This document shows positions 9,277-18,195 of a stretch of 64,000 nucleotides of DNA, one piece after another. The notes under the pieces were generated by a model that did no database searches, had not been told where the DNA came from, and worked only from the letters and a program-made list of their open reading frames with translations. A program made the translations under genes and the position numbers. The stretch comes from Algoriphagus aquimarinus. GTDB lineage: Bacteria; Bacteroidota; Bacteroidia; Cytophagales; Cyclobacteriaceae. Numbering within the stretch: the first letter of the stretch is position 1; every line of letters begins with the position of its first letter. Location: assembly GCF_007997215.1 (NCBI RefSeq), contig NZ_VORW01000011.1, positions 62,001 through 126,000 on the forward strand, in the 5' to 3' direction.

Positions 9277-9909
9277 CTACTCAGAAATTTGATCTACTTC
9301 CTCTCTTACTGACTGCTTAGGATCCGCTGGTTTTTCAGGAAAAAATCTACTCTGAAACACCAGAATCATCGCAACACCAATAAATATAGCAGCATCAGCC
9401 ACATTGAAGATTGGCCAAAGTGCAGTATAACTACCTCCCCATACTGGAAGCCATTCAGGAAGGTATCCTTCCCAAATATCAAAGTAAAACATATCGACTA
9501 CCTGACCATGAAACCATGGAGTGGTAGCATTATACGGAGCATTATTTAGCCACACGCCATAGAAAACAGAATCAACTAAATTACCTATTGCTCCTCCCAA
9601 AATCATCGCTATACATACTATATATAAGGCTGGCTGTTTTTTATCGATGATGTGATATAGGTAGTATCCAATTCCCACCATCGCTACCAAACGGAATGAA
9701 GTGAGTAGCAGTTTACCATAATCAGATCCAAGCTCCATACCGAATGCCATTCCTGGATTCGTAGTATAATGGAGTTTAAACCAGTCACCGAATATTGGTA
9801 TCTGTCCCGGTGAACCAAAGTCCATCTCGAAATGAACTAGCATCTTCACTGTTTGATCTATGAGGATCACCAATAGCGCGATTCCAAAGTATTTCAGGTA
9901 TTTATTCAT
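9277..9909 (-). CDS. lspA: Lipoprotein signal peptidase II
   Basis: Inner-membrane aspartic peptidase that removes signal peptides from prolipoproteins after lipidation; the many lipobox proteins in this window are its expected clients. Four hydrophobic segments are visible. The two catalytic aspartates sit in the conserved motifs GAIGNLVDSVFYG (Asp113) and FNVADAAIFIG (Asp172); NPGMAFG is also conserved. At 210 residues it is longer than the about 165-residue E. coli enzyme. The difference is an insertion between the catalytic motifs and a charged C-terminal tail. It begins 16 nt after ileS, so the two form an operon, an arrangement shared with many bacteria. Confidence 0.95.
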   Translation of the reverse strand: MNKYLKYFGIALLVILIDQTVKMLVHFEMDFGSPGQIPIFGDWFKLHYTTNPGMAFGMELGSDYGKLLLTSFRLVAMVGIGYYLYHIIDKKQPALYIVCIAMILGGAIGNLVDSVFYGVWLNNAPYNATTPWFHGQVVDMFYFDIWEGYLPEWLPVWGGSYTALWPIFNVADAAIFIGVAMILVFQSRFFPEKPADPKQSVREEVDQISE

Positions 9910-9925
9910 TTTATACGATTTGCTA

Positions 9926-12900
9926 TTAGGCTTTTTCTACCAAAATAGCGAGTTCAAAATCATCCATATCAAGTACTGTTGCTCCATCCAAATCAGCAGA
10001 TAGCTCTAGTTTCAATGCTTGTACTTCGGTTTGGATATATTCCCCAAAAGACTCTAGTGCATTTTTCACCAACTCATTATCATCAGCGAGGGTGACATTG
10101 ATCTTGTCTTGTACTTCTAGTCCCATATCCTTACGTAAATTTTGGATACGGTTGACCAAGTCTCTCGCAATGCCCTCTTCCTTCAATTTGTCAGAAAGTG
10201 TTACATCAAGTGCGACAGTTACTCCTTGATCTGAAGCAACTGACCAGCCAGGAATATCTTCAGAAGAAATCAACACTTCCTCCAATAGAAGTTCTAGACT
10301 TTCGCCGTCTACATCAACCGAGATCTTACCATCTCGCTCAATTTCGGCGATTTCGGTTTGTCCCCATTTATTGATTGCTGCGACTACAAAACGCATTTTT
10401 GGACCAAGCTTCTTCCCTAACAGGGGAAGATTTGGTTTCACACTTTTCACCAAGATACCTGAAGCATCATCGATAAATTCAATGTCTTTGATATTCACTT
10501 CTGATTTGATCAATTCTTCCAAATGCAAAATCTGAGCTTTAGTCTTCTCTTTCAGGATTGGAATCAAGATTCTTTGCAAGGGCTGACGCACTTTCATCTT
10601 CTCTTTCTTTCTCAGCGAGTGAACCAAAGAAGAAATGGTTTGAGACAATTCCATGCTTTCTTCCAAATCTTTATTGATCAACCCAGAATCCGCAGCAACC
10701 CAATCTGTCAAGTGCACAGAAGCTTTGGCATCAGATCCAGATTCAGTCAAATTCTGATACAACCAATCTGAATAGAATGGCGCAAAAGATGACATCAACT
10801 GCGTAAGCGTCAACAAGGACTCATACAAAGTCTCATATGCCGCCTGCTTATCAGCATTCATTTCTCCTCTCCAGAATCTCTTTCTGGCAAGTCTCACATA
10901 CCAATTGGAAAGCTGGTCGACCGTGTAATTCATGATCGCTCGAGTAGCTCGTGTCGCATCGTAGTTATTCATCGAATCCTCGACCTCAGCGATCAATGAT
11001 TGAAGCTTAGACACGATCCACTGATCAAGTTCTGATCTTTCTCCCACTGGAACTGCTTTGGATTTGTCATAGACAAAAGCATCCAAATTCGCATACAGCG
11101 CGAAGAAATTATAAGTATTCTGAAGGGTCCCGAAGAAGCGACGTTGCACCTCAGTCACACCATCCAGATTGAATTTTAAGTTATCCCAAGGATTGGCATT
11201 GCTCAGCAAGTACCAACGCACCGCATCTGGACCGTATTCTTTCAACGTTTTGAAAGGATCCACAGCATTGCCCAATCTCTTAGACATTTTGTTGCCATTT
11301 TTGTCCAGCACCAATCCATTTGCAATCACGTTTTTGAAAGCCACGCTATCAAAAAGCATCACTGAAATGGCATGAAGTGTAAAGAACCAACCACGTGTCT
11401 GATCAACGCCTTCCGCAATGTAATCTGCTGGATAGTTAGCTTTGAAAATATCCTCGTTTTCAAAAGGATAATGCCACTGAGCATACGGCATAGCTCCAGA
11501 GTCAAACCAAACATCGATCAAGTCTGGCTCACGGAACATCTTTTCACCTTTTGGAGAAACTAAGATCACATCATCCACATACGGACGGTGCAGATCCAGC
11601 TCCTTGCCTTCATATGGCGACTTCTCCATGAAGCCTTTTGCGATGGAATCATTGATAGCGGTTTCTAGCTCAGCAATCGATCCTATGCATACTTCTTCTG
11701 TTCCATCTTCAGTTCTCCAGATCGGAAGCGGCGTGCCCCAGAATCTAGATCTACTCAAATTCCAATCCACCAAATTTTCCAGCCAGTTGCCAAAACGACC
11801 AGTTCCAGTAGCCTCAGGCTTCCAGTTGATCGTCTTATTCAGCTCTACTAATCTATCCTTGTATGCAGTGGTTTTGATAAACCAGCTATCCATCGGATAG
11901 TAAAGCACAGGCTTGTCAGTTCTCCAGCAATGTGGATAACTGTGCTCATATTTCTCAACCTTGAAGGCCTTATTTTCATTTTTCAGGATAATAGAAATGA
12001 TCACGTCGGTGCTTTTGAAGTCCGTCGCACTCTCATCATCCTCTGTGTAGTTTTTTACATAGAAATCATCCACACCATATTCTTTATGGGCAGTGATCGC
12101 ATGTTCAGCTACTTTATCCACAAGGTACTCACCCACCATCGTGATGAATTTACCGCGTTTATCCACAATCGGAATATCTTTTCCTTGCTCATCTTTGACG
12201 AAGATGCCAGGCACATTATTCTGTGCCAATGTTCTAAAGTCATCCGCACCAAAAGCTTTGGCAAGATGCACTATACCAGTACCATCTTCTGTAGTCACAT
12301 AGTCACCAGAAACTATCGTAAAAGCTGGATGAGGAAGTGCCAAACCTGCTATGGGGAACAATTGCTCGTATTCCCAGCCTAGCATGTCTTTTCCTTTCAT
12401 TTCCTCGATTACTTCGAAAGGGATCAACTTGTCTCCACCAGTGTAATCTTCCAACTTCAGCTCAGCTGCCTTTGGATTCAAGTAAGCATTCATTCTGGCT
12501 TTTGCCAAAATCACAGTGCAAGCATCGTAAGTATAAGGATTGAAAGTCTTCACTTTTACATAATCCAAGTTCTCACCGATTGCTAAAGCCGAGTTGGCTG
12601 GCAAAGTCCAAGGCGTAGTCGTCCAAGCTAGGATATAGGTATTTTCCTCACCTTTCAGTTTGAACTGAGCGGTGATGGAAGTGTCTTTTACATCCTTGTA
12701 CGTGCCAGGCTGATTCAGTTCGTGCGAGCTCAAACCAGTACCCGCAGCTGGAGAATAGGGTTGAATTGTATAGCCTTTGTAGATCAGGTCTTTCTCGTAT
12801 AGCTTCTTCAGCAAGCTCCAAACTGACTCGATGTAGTTCGGCTCAAACGTGATATAAGGATCATCCAAATCCACCCAATAACCGATTTTCTCAGTTAGGT

Positions 12901-13300
12901 CATCCCATTCATTTTTGAATCGCATGACCGTCTCACGGCACTTTTGGTTGTATTCTTCTACAGAGATTTTCTTCCCGATATCTTCTTTAGTAATACCCAA
13001 TTCTTTCTCCACCTGTAGTTCTACAGGTAAGCCATGTGTATCCCAACCGCCTTTTCGCTTTACTTGAAAACCCTGAAGTGTCTTGTAACGGCAGAAAATA
13101 TCTTTCAGCGTACGCGCCATCACGTGGTGAATACCCGGAGTACCATTTGCCGAAGGCGGACCTTCAAAAAATGTAAATGTCTCCGCACCGTCACGGTTGG
13201 TTACTGATTGCTCGAAAATCTGGTTTTCTTTCCAGTACTTCAATACGGACTCCCCTATTTCGGGATAATCCACTTGTTTAAATTCCTGATATGTCTTCAC
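9926..13300 (-). CDS. ileS: Isoleucyl-tRNA synthetase, long eukaryote-like type
   Basis: Class I synthetase charging tRNA-Ile in the cytoplasm. The HIGH-type signature is PGIHHVMAR near the N-terminus; the connective editing domain contains WTTTPWTLPANSAL; the second signature is KMSKRLGNAVDP, followed by anticodon-binding and C-terminal regions. About 1,124 residues and KMSKR rather than KMSKS point to the IleRS2-like group rather than the E. coli type. In that group reduced mupirocin sensitivity is common. The start is uncertain. A GTG at 13300 preceded by AGAAAGGATACA gives the usual VKTYQEFKQ start; an in-frame TTG at 13321 adds seven residues. Confidence 0.95.
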   Translation of the reverse strand: MKTYQEFKQVDYPEIGESVLKYWKENQIFEQSVTNRDGAETFTFFEGPPSANGTPGIHHVMARTLKDIFCRYKTLQGFQVKRKGGWDTHGLPVELQVEKELGITKEDIGKKISVEEYNQKCRETVMRFKNEWDDLTEKIGYWVDLDDPYITFEPNYIESVWSLLKKLYEKDLIYKGYTIQPYSPAAGTGLSSHELNQPGTYKDVKDTSITAQFKLKGEENTYILAWTTTPWTLPANSALAIGENLDYVKVKTFNPYTYDACTVILAKARMNAYLNPKAAELKLEDYTGGDKLIPFEVIEEMKGKDMLGWEYEQLFPIAGLALPHPAFTIVSGDYVTTEDGTGIVHLAKAFGADDFRTLAQNNVPGIFVKDEQGKDIPIVDKRGKFITMVGEYLVDKVAEHAITAHKEYGVDDFYVKNYTEDDESATDFKSTDVIISIILKNENKAFKVEKYEHSYPHCWRTDKPVLYYPMDSWFIKTTAYKDRLVELNKTINWKPEATGTGRFGNWLENLVDWNLSRSRFWGTPLPIWRTEDGTEEVCIGSIAELETAINDSIAKGFMEKSPYEGKELDLHRPYVDDVILVSPKGEKMFREPDLIDVWFDSGAMPYAQWHYPFENEDIFKANYPADYIAEGVDQTRGWFFTLHAISVMLFDSVAFKNVIANGLVLDKNGNKMSKRLGNAVDPFKTLKEYGPDAVRWYLLSNANPWDNLKFNLDGVTEVQRRFFGTLQNTYNFFALYANLDAFVYDKSKAVPVGERSELDQWIVSKLQSLIAEVEDSMNNYDATRATRAIMNYTVDQLSNWYVRLARKRFWRGEMNADKQAAYETLYESLLTLTQLMSSFAPFYSDWLYQNLTESGSDAKASVHLTDWVAADSGLINKDLEESMELSQTISSLVHSLRKKEKMKVRQPLQRILIPILKEKTKAQILHLEELIKSEVNIKDIEFIDDASGILVKSVKPNLPLLGKKLGPKMRFVVAAINKWGQTEIAEIERDGKISVDVDGESLELLLEEVLISSEDIPGWSVASDQGVTVALDVTLSDKLKEEGIARDLVNRIQNLRKDMGLEVQDKINVTLADDNELVKNALESFGEYIQTEVQALKLELSADLDGATVLDMDDFELAILVEKA

Positions 13301-13429
13301 TGTATCCTTTCTTAAGGGCAAGTAGGTGATAATTCATTCCAATTAGCCAGCTCCTATCCACATTGGATAAAGATTAATTTTGGCCATTTTTGTATGCTTT
13401 TTAAGGGACTATACCCTCAAAAGCAGGCA

Positions 13430-13437
13430 CAAAGATA
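13430..13437 (-). promoter_or_regulatory. -7 promoter element for ileS-lspA
   Basis: Exact TATCTTTG on the minus strand, matching TAnnTTTG, about 110-130 nt upstream of the ileS start. This implies a leader of roughly 100 nt. I see no T-box-like structure in it. Confidence 0.5.
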
Positions 13438-13545
13438 GGAGAAATCCCCCTTTTTGGGAGGGTCAATTGGAAAAAATGCCAAGCTATGATTCATGGCGCT
13501 CTAGTTTCAATTTGCTAATCTTCAAATTTTACAATCTTTCAATGC

Positions 13546-14652
13546 CTAAAGCTCCAATTCATAGCTCACACTTCTACCTCCACCTTGTGATGAAAAGACT
13601 CCCAATTCAGTCAAAGCCTGTAAATCACGAGTAGCTGTAGCTTTCGAAGCTTTGGTGATGGCGATGTATTTCTTTGCAGTCATCCCACCTTCAAAACCAA
13701 CTGGTCCTTCAACTAGCATACGGTTGATAACTTTGATCTGCCGTTCATTCAGTACCTTCTTATAGCGGTCAAAAAACTTGACTTTTTGGAGCGTGAAGTT
13801 GATCAACTGTTCTGCGCTAAACTGTGCTTGGAAGACAGTGTTCGCAAAGTAATCCAACCAATCAGAGATCTCATTGGAGCTTTGTCCGCTTTTTAATGCC
13901 GCATAATACTCGTACTTCTTCGCTTCTATGGCACTAGAGAGACTGATCAATGTCGCATGCCCCAATCCTTGATGCAACGCTTTTTCCGCCAAAGCACGAC
14001 CAATCCGCCCATTCCCATCCTCGAATGGGTGAATAGACTCAAAATACAAATGAGTAATTGCCGAGCGGATCAGCGGATTGTTTATCGCCTCTGCTTTACC
14101 TAGAGCAGTTTCGTTAAACCAAGAAATAAAAGCCGCCATTTCTAAGGGGACTCGAGCCGAAGGTGGCGCTTCGAAATGCACGGTTTCCTTCCCAATTGCT
14201 CCTGAAACTACCTGCATGGGCGCAGTATCCGCACGCCATTGTCCAGCTCGCACATAGCGATTGCCCTCCATTAGCAATTCATGCCACTCGAAAAGTGCCT
14301 CTGCTGTCAACTCCTCGGCGAAATCCTTTCGCACCTTGATCATCAATTTTGCGATGCCCTTAGCTCGCTGATCTTTGACTAATAAAGGCTGCTCCTCATG
14401 AATGCCTAGGTTTTTTTTGATGGAAGACATCACGTCGGGGCGGCTGAGAAATTCACCTTCGATCTCGGAAGTTTTGATTGCTTCCACTACCATCATTTCT
14501 AGTAGTAGCTCAGTTTGATTTCCTTCCGACAATCCAGTGAGCACACCAGAGATTTGCCCGGATTTCATGAGAAAATCGAGCAGTATTTTCCCCGACTTAC
14601 CTTCTTTGAAAGTAAATTTTGGCCAATCCGACTGTTCCCAATTATAACTCAT
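13546..14652 (-). CDS. Fic/DOC family protein with C-terminal winged helix
   Basis: 368 residues from the ATG at 14652. The N-terminus (YNWEQSDWPKFTF onward) matches the DUF4172-type Fic N-terminal domain. It contains TSEIEG at about residue 61, fitting the (S/T)xxxE(G/N) autoinhibitory motif of class II Fic proteins. The Fic active-site loop HPFEDGNGRIGR lies at about 208-219 with all key residues present. The C-terminal about 70 residues look like a winged helix (KVINRMLVEG, SKATATRDLQALTELG). Expected activity is AMP transfer or removal on a protein target. The palindromes over its start codon and the DNA-binding-like tail suggest autoregulation. Target unknown. Confidence 0.9.
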   Translation of the reverse strand: MSYNWEQSDWPKFTFKEGKSGKILLDFLMKSGQISGVLTGLSEGNQTELLLEMMVVEAIKTSEIEGEFLSRPDVMSSIKKNLGIHEEQPLLVKDQRAKGIAKLMIKVRKDFAEELTAEALFEWHELLMEGNRYVRAGQWRADTAPMQVVSGAIGKETVHFEAPPSARVPLEMAAFISWFNETALGKAEAINNPLIRSAITHLYFESIHPFEDGNGRIGRALAEKALHQGLGHATLISLSSAIEAKKYEYYAALKSGQSSNEISDWLDYFANTVFQAQFSAEQLINFTLQKVKFFDRYKKVLNERQIKVINRMLVEGPVGFEGGMTAKKYIAITKASKATATRDLQALTELGVFSSQGGGRSVSYELEL

Positions 14653-14681
14653 GAGCCGAATATACAACTTATTCGGCTCAT
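14651..14681. promoter_or_regulatory. Palindromic operator candidate overlapping the fic start codon
   Basis: Perfect 12-bp inverted repeat ATGAGCCGAATA / TATTCGGCTCAT with a 7-nt spacer. The left arm covers the fic ATG. The half-site TTATTCGGCTCA reappears at 14713-14724, so this is one of two related palindromes. An operator read by the Fic protein's own C-terminal winged helix is the simplest reading, but this is inference. Confidence 0.65.
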
Positions 14682-14699
14682 AAAAATCAATATTTTGAT

Positions 14700-14724
14700 C
14701 CGAATAAATGATTTATTCGGCTCA
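14700..14724. promoter_or_regulatory. Second operator candidate upstream of fic
   Basis: Perfect 9-bp inverted repeat CCGAATAAA / TTTATTCGG with a 3-nt centre (14700-14720), followed by CTCA so that the right half-site is TTATTCGGCTCA (14713-14724). This half-site is identical to 14669-14680. The two copies are 44 bp apart, about four helical turns, so they lie on the same DNA face. Confidence 0.6.
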
Positions 14725-14824
14725 CGAAAAGAAAAACTCCATAATTACCCACTTTTCCACCAGACATAACTTCATTTCATTCACTCTTCTTAAATTTCCC
14801 ATTCATTTGACTTCAACTAGTATT

Positions 14825-14920
14825 ATGAAATTAAGCATGAATCAAGTGTCACACAGATTGATGATTTTTAAAAATGCGAGATTCCATCTGACCATTAAAA
14901 ACCTAAAATTAAACAGATGA
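14825..14920 (+). CDS. 31-residue small ORF overlapping the GH43 start (upstream element copy A)
   Basis: ATG at 14825, 31 codons, TGA at 14918-14920 overlapping the GH43 ATG at 14917 as ATGA. The peptide begins MKLSMNQVSHR and ends NARFHLTIKNLKLNR. The ORF at 52280 has the same length, same ATGA overlap, the same NARFHLTIK core and 29 identical consecutive bases (14873-14901 against 52328-52356), yet precedes an unrelated gene. Related interrupted copies lie at 18326 (minus) and 35456. Translational coupling to the downstream gene is plausible. It could instead be a nucleic-acid element whose reading frame is incidental. Function unknown. Confidence 0.6.
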   Translation: MKLSMNQVSHRLMIFKNARFHLTIKNLKLNR

Positions 14921-15951
14921 AACATAGCTATTCTTTATTAGCAGGAAGCCTTGCTTTAGCATTTGCTTGCTCGTCCCCAAAAGAAGTAGAAGAAACAGAA
15001 GCTCCAAAACTTTCGGGAAATCCAATTGTCAAAGGCTGGTATGCCGATCCTGAAGGAATTGTATTTGGAGACGAATACTGGGTTTATCCTACTTTCTCTG
15101 CTGGCTACACTGACCAACTGCACTTCGATGCTTTTTCGTCAAAGGACTTGGTGACTTGGGAAAAGCATGCAAATATCTTGGACACAGCTGCAATCAAATG
15201 GGCTCGACAAGCGATGTGGGCACCAGCGGCAATCGAGAAAGATGGAAAATATTACCTCTTCTTTTCTGCAAATGACATCCAGCGCCCAAGCCGTGATGGC
15301 TGGGATCCGACTAATGACATCAATCATTTTGGAGGATTAGGGGTTGCGGTAGCTGACTCACCTAGAGGACCTTTCAAAGACCATATTGGTAAGCCTTTGC
15401 TTTCGGAGTTTTACAACGATGCACAGCCAATCGACCAATTTGTATTCAAGGACACCGACGGGACTTATTATATGCTTTATGGAGGCTGGAGTCACTGCAA
15501 TATTGGTAAGCTAAATGCTGACTTCACTGGCTTTGAGCCTTGGGAAGACGGTGAGCTTTTCCATGAAATAACACCTGAAGGCTACGTAGAAGGCCCGTTT
15601 GTATTTATCAGAGAAGGAAAATATTACTTCATGTGGTCTGAAGGAGGCTGGACAAATGACAGCTATAAAGTTGCTTATGCAATGGCAGATAAAATCACAG
15701 GACCTTGGAATCGAATTGATACAATCTTAGAATCAGACACTACCATCGCTACTGGAGCTGGCCATAATTCGGTCATTCAAAAGCCAGGAACTGATGATTG
15801 GTATATGGTTTACCATAGAAGACCAATTCCAAATGAAGATCGAGATCATCGTGTGACGGCTATTGATGTGATGGAATTCAATGAAGACGGGACAATCAAA
15901 CCAATAAAAATGACTTTTGAAGGAGTAGCAGCAAATCCGATCTTAGAATAA
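14917..15951 (+). CDS. Glycoside hydrolase family 43-like lipoprotein
   Basis: 344 residues with a lipobox signal (ALAFACSS), so probably anchored in the envelope. The five-bladed propeller fold of GH43 is suggested by GWYADPEGIVFGDEYWVYPT near the N-terminus, with the presumed catalytic Asp. It is also suggested by repeated blade motifs such as WAPAAIEKDGKYYLFFSA, and VEGPFVFIREGKYYFMWSEG carrying the candidate general-acid Glu. Family members hydrolyse arabinosyl or xylosyl linkages in plant and algal polysaccharides; the linkage here cannot be inferred. The start overlaps the stop of the 31-codon upstream ORF. A terminator follows at 15976. Confidence 0.88.
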   Translation: MKHSYSLLAGSLALAFACSSPKEVEETEAPKLSGNPIVKGWYADPEGIVFGDEYWVYPTFSAGYTDQLHFDAFSSKDLVTWEKHANILDTAAIKWARQAMWAPAAIEKDGKYYLFFSANDIQRPSRDGWDPTNDINHFGGLGVAVADSPRGPFKDHIGKPLLSEFYNDAQPIDQFVFKDTDGTYYMLYGGWSHCNIGKLNADFTGFEPWEDGELFHEITPEGYVEGPFVFIREGKYYFMWSEGGWTNDSYKVAYAMADKITGPWNRIDTILESDTTIATGAGHNSVIQKPGTDDWYMVYHRRPIPNEDRDHRVTAIDVMEFNEDGTIKPIKMTFEGVAANPILE

Positions 15952-15975
15952 GCACTTTTAATAAATCTATTCTCT

Positions 15976-16010
15976 AAATCCAGTTGTGAACTTCGCGACT
16001 GGATTTTTTT
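15976..16010 (+). terminator. Terminator after the GH43 gene
   Basis: Stem AAATCCAGT / ACTGGATTT, extendable by four further pairs if G-T wobbles are allowed, followed by a T-rich run to 16010. Confidence 0.85.
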
Positions 16011-16133
16011 ATTCCGTTTAATTCATAAAAAATATATATTTAAACTACTGAACGCCAACGAATAACTACACTTTTCTAGCGAGAATCAAGACCCTTCAAA
16101 TCTTGGCTCATTCTTCAATTAAGATTAGTTTTT

Positions 16134-16844
16134 ATGAAGCCTTTTCCAAAACTCTATTTGTGGCTAATTCTGCCATTTGTAATTACATTAATAGGATTCC
16201 AAGGCTATTGGGCTGGCTTTAGTAAAGCACCATTTCATTGGCATTTGCATGGTCTTTCTGCGACTTTGTGGTATGTGTGCTTGATCATTCAGCCTTGGCT
16301 TTATCACAATCGCCCTATTCAGATTCATAGAAAAGTAGGAATGCTTTCTTTGCTTGTCGCTGGATTTGTAATCGCTTCAGCACTCAATATGATCCTGATA
16401 AGCTTGCCTAACATGAGCGAATTCTCACCTCTTTATCCTGTTAGGTACAGCCTTGCTTTTGTAGATTTGATTTCAATTTCTGGTTTCACTTTGTCAGTTA
16501 CACTTGCCATTGTTTATGCCCGAAACACCCAAGTCCATGCACGATGGATGATCTCTACCGTATTTTGGGTTTTAGCACCAGGAACGGTACGCTTCTCATT
16601 CATACCATTAGGCGCAATTTTTCAGCCGAAAGAATTTTCTGATTTCCCTTTTGCATGGACTGATGTATTTATCTGGAATCAGGTCTTAATTGTATTGATT
16701 ATACTTTTTCTGATGGTTAAAGACTACAGGAAACATCAGAAAATCTATTTCTCCTATGCTTTAACCTTAATTGCAACTGTTCTTTTCATTCCCATAATCA
16801 ATGGCTTAAAAGACGCAGCTTGGCTAAGGTCGTTTTTTGACTGA
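16134..16844 (+). CDS. Polytopic membrane protein (DUF2306-like), function unknown
   Basis: 236 residues with about six hydrophobic segments. Conserved-looking features include HWHLHGLSATLWYV, the loop HNRPIQIHRKVGMLSL, and HARWMISTVFWVLAPG. Several histidines lie near membrane boundaries. The HxxxH...HRKxG pattern recalls DUF2306-type membrane proteins, but that match is from memory and not firm. It stands alone between two terminators. A heme- or electron-transport-related role would be speculation. Confidence 0.7.
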   Translation: MKPFPKLYLWLILPFVITLIGFQGYWAGFSKAPFHWHLHGLSATLWYVCLIIQPWLYHNRPIQIHRKVGMLSLLVAGFVIASALNMILISLPNMSEFSPLYPVRYSLAFVDLISISGFTLSVTLAIVYARNTQVHARWMISTVFWVLAPGTVRFSFIPLGAIFQPKEFSDFPFAWTDVFIWNQVLIVLIILFLMVKDYRKHQKIYFSYALTLIATVLFIPIINGLKDAAWLRSFFD

Positions 16845-16860
16845 AGATCTGAGCTAACCA

Positions 16861-16899
16861 AAAAAAACAGCCCTGAAATTTAATTTTCAGAGCTTTTTT
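16861..16899. terminator. Bidirectional terminator between convergent genes
   Basis: Stem AGCCCTGAAA against TTTTCAGAGCT with one mismatch, flanked by A7 and T6 runs. It lies between the DUF2306-like gene and the convergent M28 peptidase gene. Confidence 0.8.
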
Positions 16900-16950
16900 A
16901 AAATGAAATTGAAAGTCATCATTTAGATGCTCGCGTCTTTCCATTAGGTA

Positions 16951-18195
16951 TTACAAAACAACCTTCACTTCCTTTTTCTCTCCTCCTCTTTCATAGCCAA
17001 GAAGTACTTCGTCGCCTTTTTTGAAAGCACTCAATGCACGCATGTAACTCATCATGTCCACAATTGTAGAGTCTCCCATTTGCAGGACAACATCGCCTTT
17101 CATCAATCCGGCTGCCTGCGCAGGTTTGTCCTCAGATACACCGTCGATTCGCATTCCTTTTCCATCATATAAATAGTCAGGTACAACACCTAGAGAAACT
17201 GTAAAGCGCGGAGAATCTCCATTGCTGTCTTTTGTTTTTGTGAAGGCAAGCTTTGGTTCGGTATCCAATTGATCGACCAAACGATCGATGTATTTCACCA
17301 CAAGTAATAATCCATCGTAATTGATTAATTCCGAATCATCGGAGGGCTTGTGATAATCTTCATGCTGACCAGTGAAAAAGTGAAGTACTGGCAAATCCTG
17401 AAGGTAAAAGGAAGTGTGATCGGAAGGACCAACTCCAGACTCTGAAGTAACTAATTTCAAGCTATCGGCATTTGCCAGATCCAATGAAGGAACAAAGCTT
17501 GGACTAGTACCAACACCGTTAATCGCAAGCGTCTTTTCAGCATTCAATCGACCAACCATATCCATGTTGATCATATAATTGACTTCGGAAAGGTCAATCG
17601 TAGGGTTCTTCACGAAATAATTTGACCCCCAAAGACCATTCTCCTCACCTGAGAAAGCTATAAAAAGAAAGTTGCTTGTATGCTTCTCATGCTTCAAGAT
17701 TCTGGCTAAAGCTACCAATGCAGCTGTTCCGCTGGCATTATCATCTGCTCCATTATGTATCGCCGAATCTCCTCGGTGAAGTGAACCGCTTCCGCCCATT
17801 CCCAGGTGATCAAAGTGCGCACCGATCACGATGGTATTCTCAGATTTGTTATCAATAAAACCAATCACATTTCTACCTGTCACACCTTCTCCATCTGTAC
17901 CGATTACGGCTTCTTCATGTGGATTCATTGGTTTTGATACAGTGAAAGGCTGGAAATACTCCTCGGTTCCCTTAGGTACAAGTCCGATTTCTTTGAATTC
18001 TGCGGCAAGGTATTCAGCAGCTTTTTGCTCGCCTTCTGTACCAATCGCACGTCCACTAAGATCATCTGCAGCCAGAAAAGTAACGTCATCTTTCAAACCA
18101 TCTTTCAAGCTTTCGTCTGTTGGCGCAGTATTACAGCTCCAAGTGAATATGGCCACCGCAATTGCCACCAAGGTATATTTAGATAGGTATTTCAT
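16951..18195 (-). CDS. M28 family metallopeptidase lipoprotein with PDZ domain
   Basis: 414 residues; lipobox IFTWSC. The zinc aminopeptidase core shows GAHFDHLGMGG (His, Asp), NGADDNASGTAAL (bridging Asp), FSGEENGLWGS (catalytic and metal Glu), MINMDMVGRL and GPSDHTSFYL...HEDYHKPSDD (final His). Residues about 330-414 form a PDZ domain (DGVSEDKPAQAAGLMKGDVV). Expected role is extracytoplasmic removal of N-terminal amino acids from peptides. It is preceded by a degenerate copy of the window's recurring upstream element (18196-18326) and a TATCTTTG promoter, divergent from the TolB-like gene. Confidence 0.92.
   Translation of the reverse strand: MKYLSKYTLVAIAVAIFTWSCNTAPTDESLKDGLKDDVTFLAADDLSGRAIGTEGEQKAAEYLAAEFKEIGLVPKGTEEYFQPFTVSKPMNPHEEAVIGTDGEGVTGRNVIGFIDNKSENTIVIGAHFDHLGMGGSGSLHRGDSAIHNGADDNASGTAALVALARILKHEKHTSNFLFIAFSGEENGLWGSNYFVKNPTIDLSEVNYMINMDMVGRLNAEKTLAINGVGTSPSFVPSLDLANADSLKLVTSESGVGPSDHTSFYLQDLPVLHFFTGQHEDYHKPSDDSELINYDGLLLVVKYIDRLVDQLDTEPKLAFTKTKDSNGDSPRFTVSLGVVPDYLYDGKGMRIDGVSEDKPAQAAGLMKGDVVLQMGDSTIVDMMSYMRALSAFKKGDEVLLGYERGGEKKEVKVVL

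Noticed and set aside
11930..12382. 150-codon plus-strand open frame
   Set aside because: It lies wholly antisense to conserved ileS sequence and has no domain or start context.
13301..13545. Possible T-box or other amino-acid riboswitch upstream of ileS
   Set aside because: No specifier loop, T-box sequence or terminator/antiterminator pair was recognisable; only a -7 element was found.
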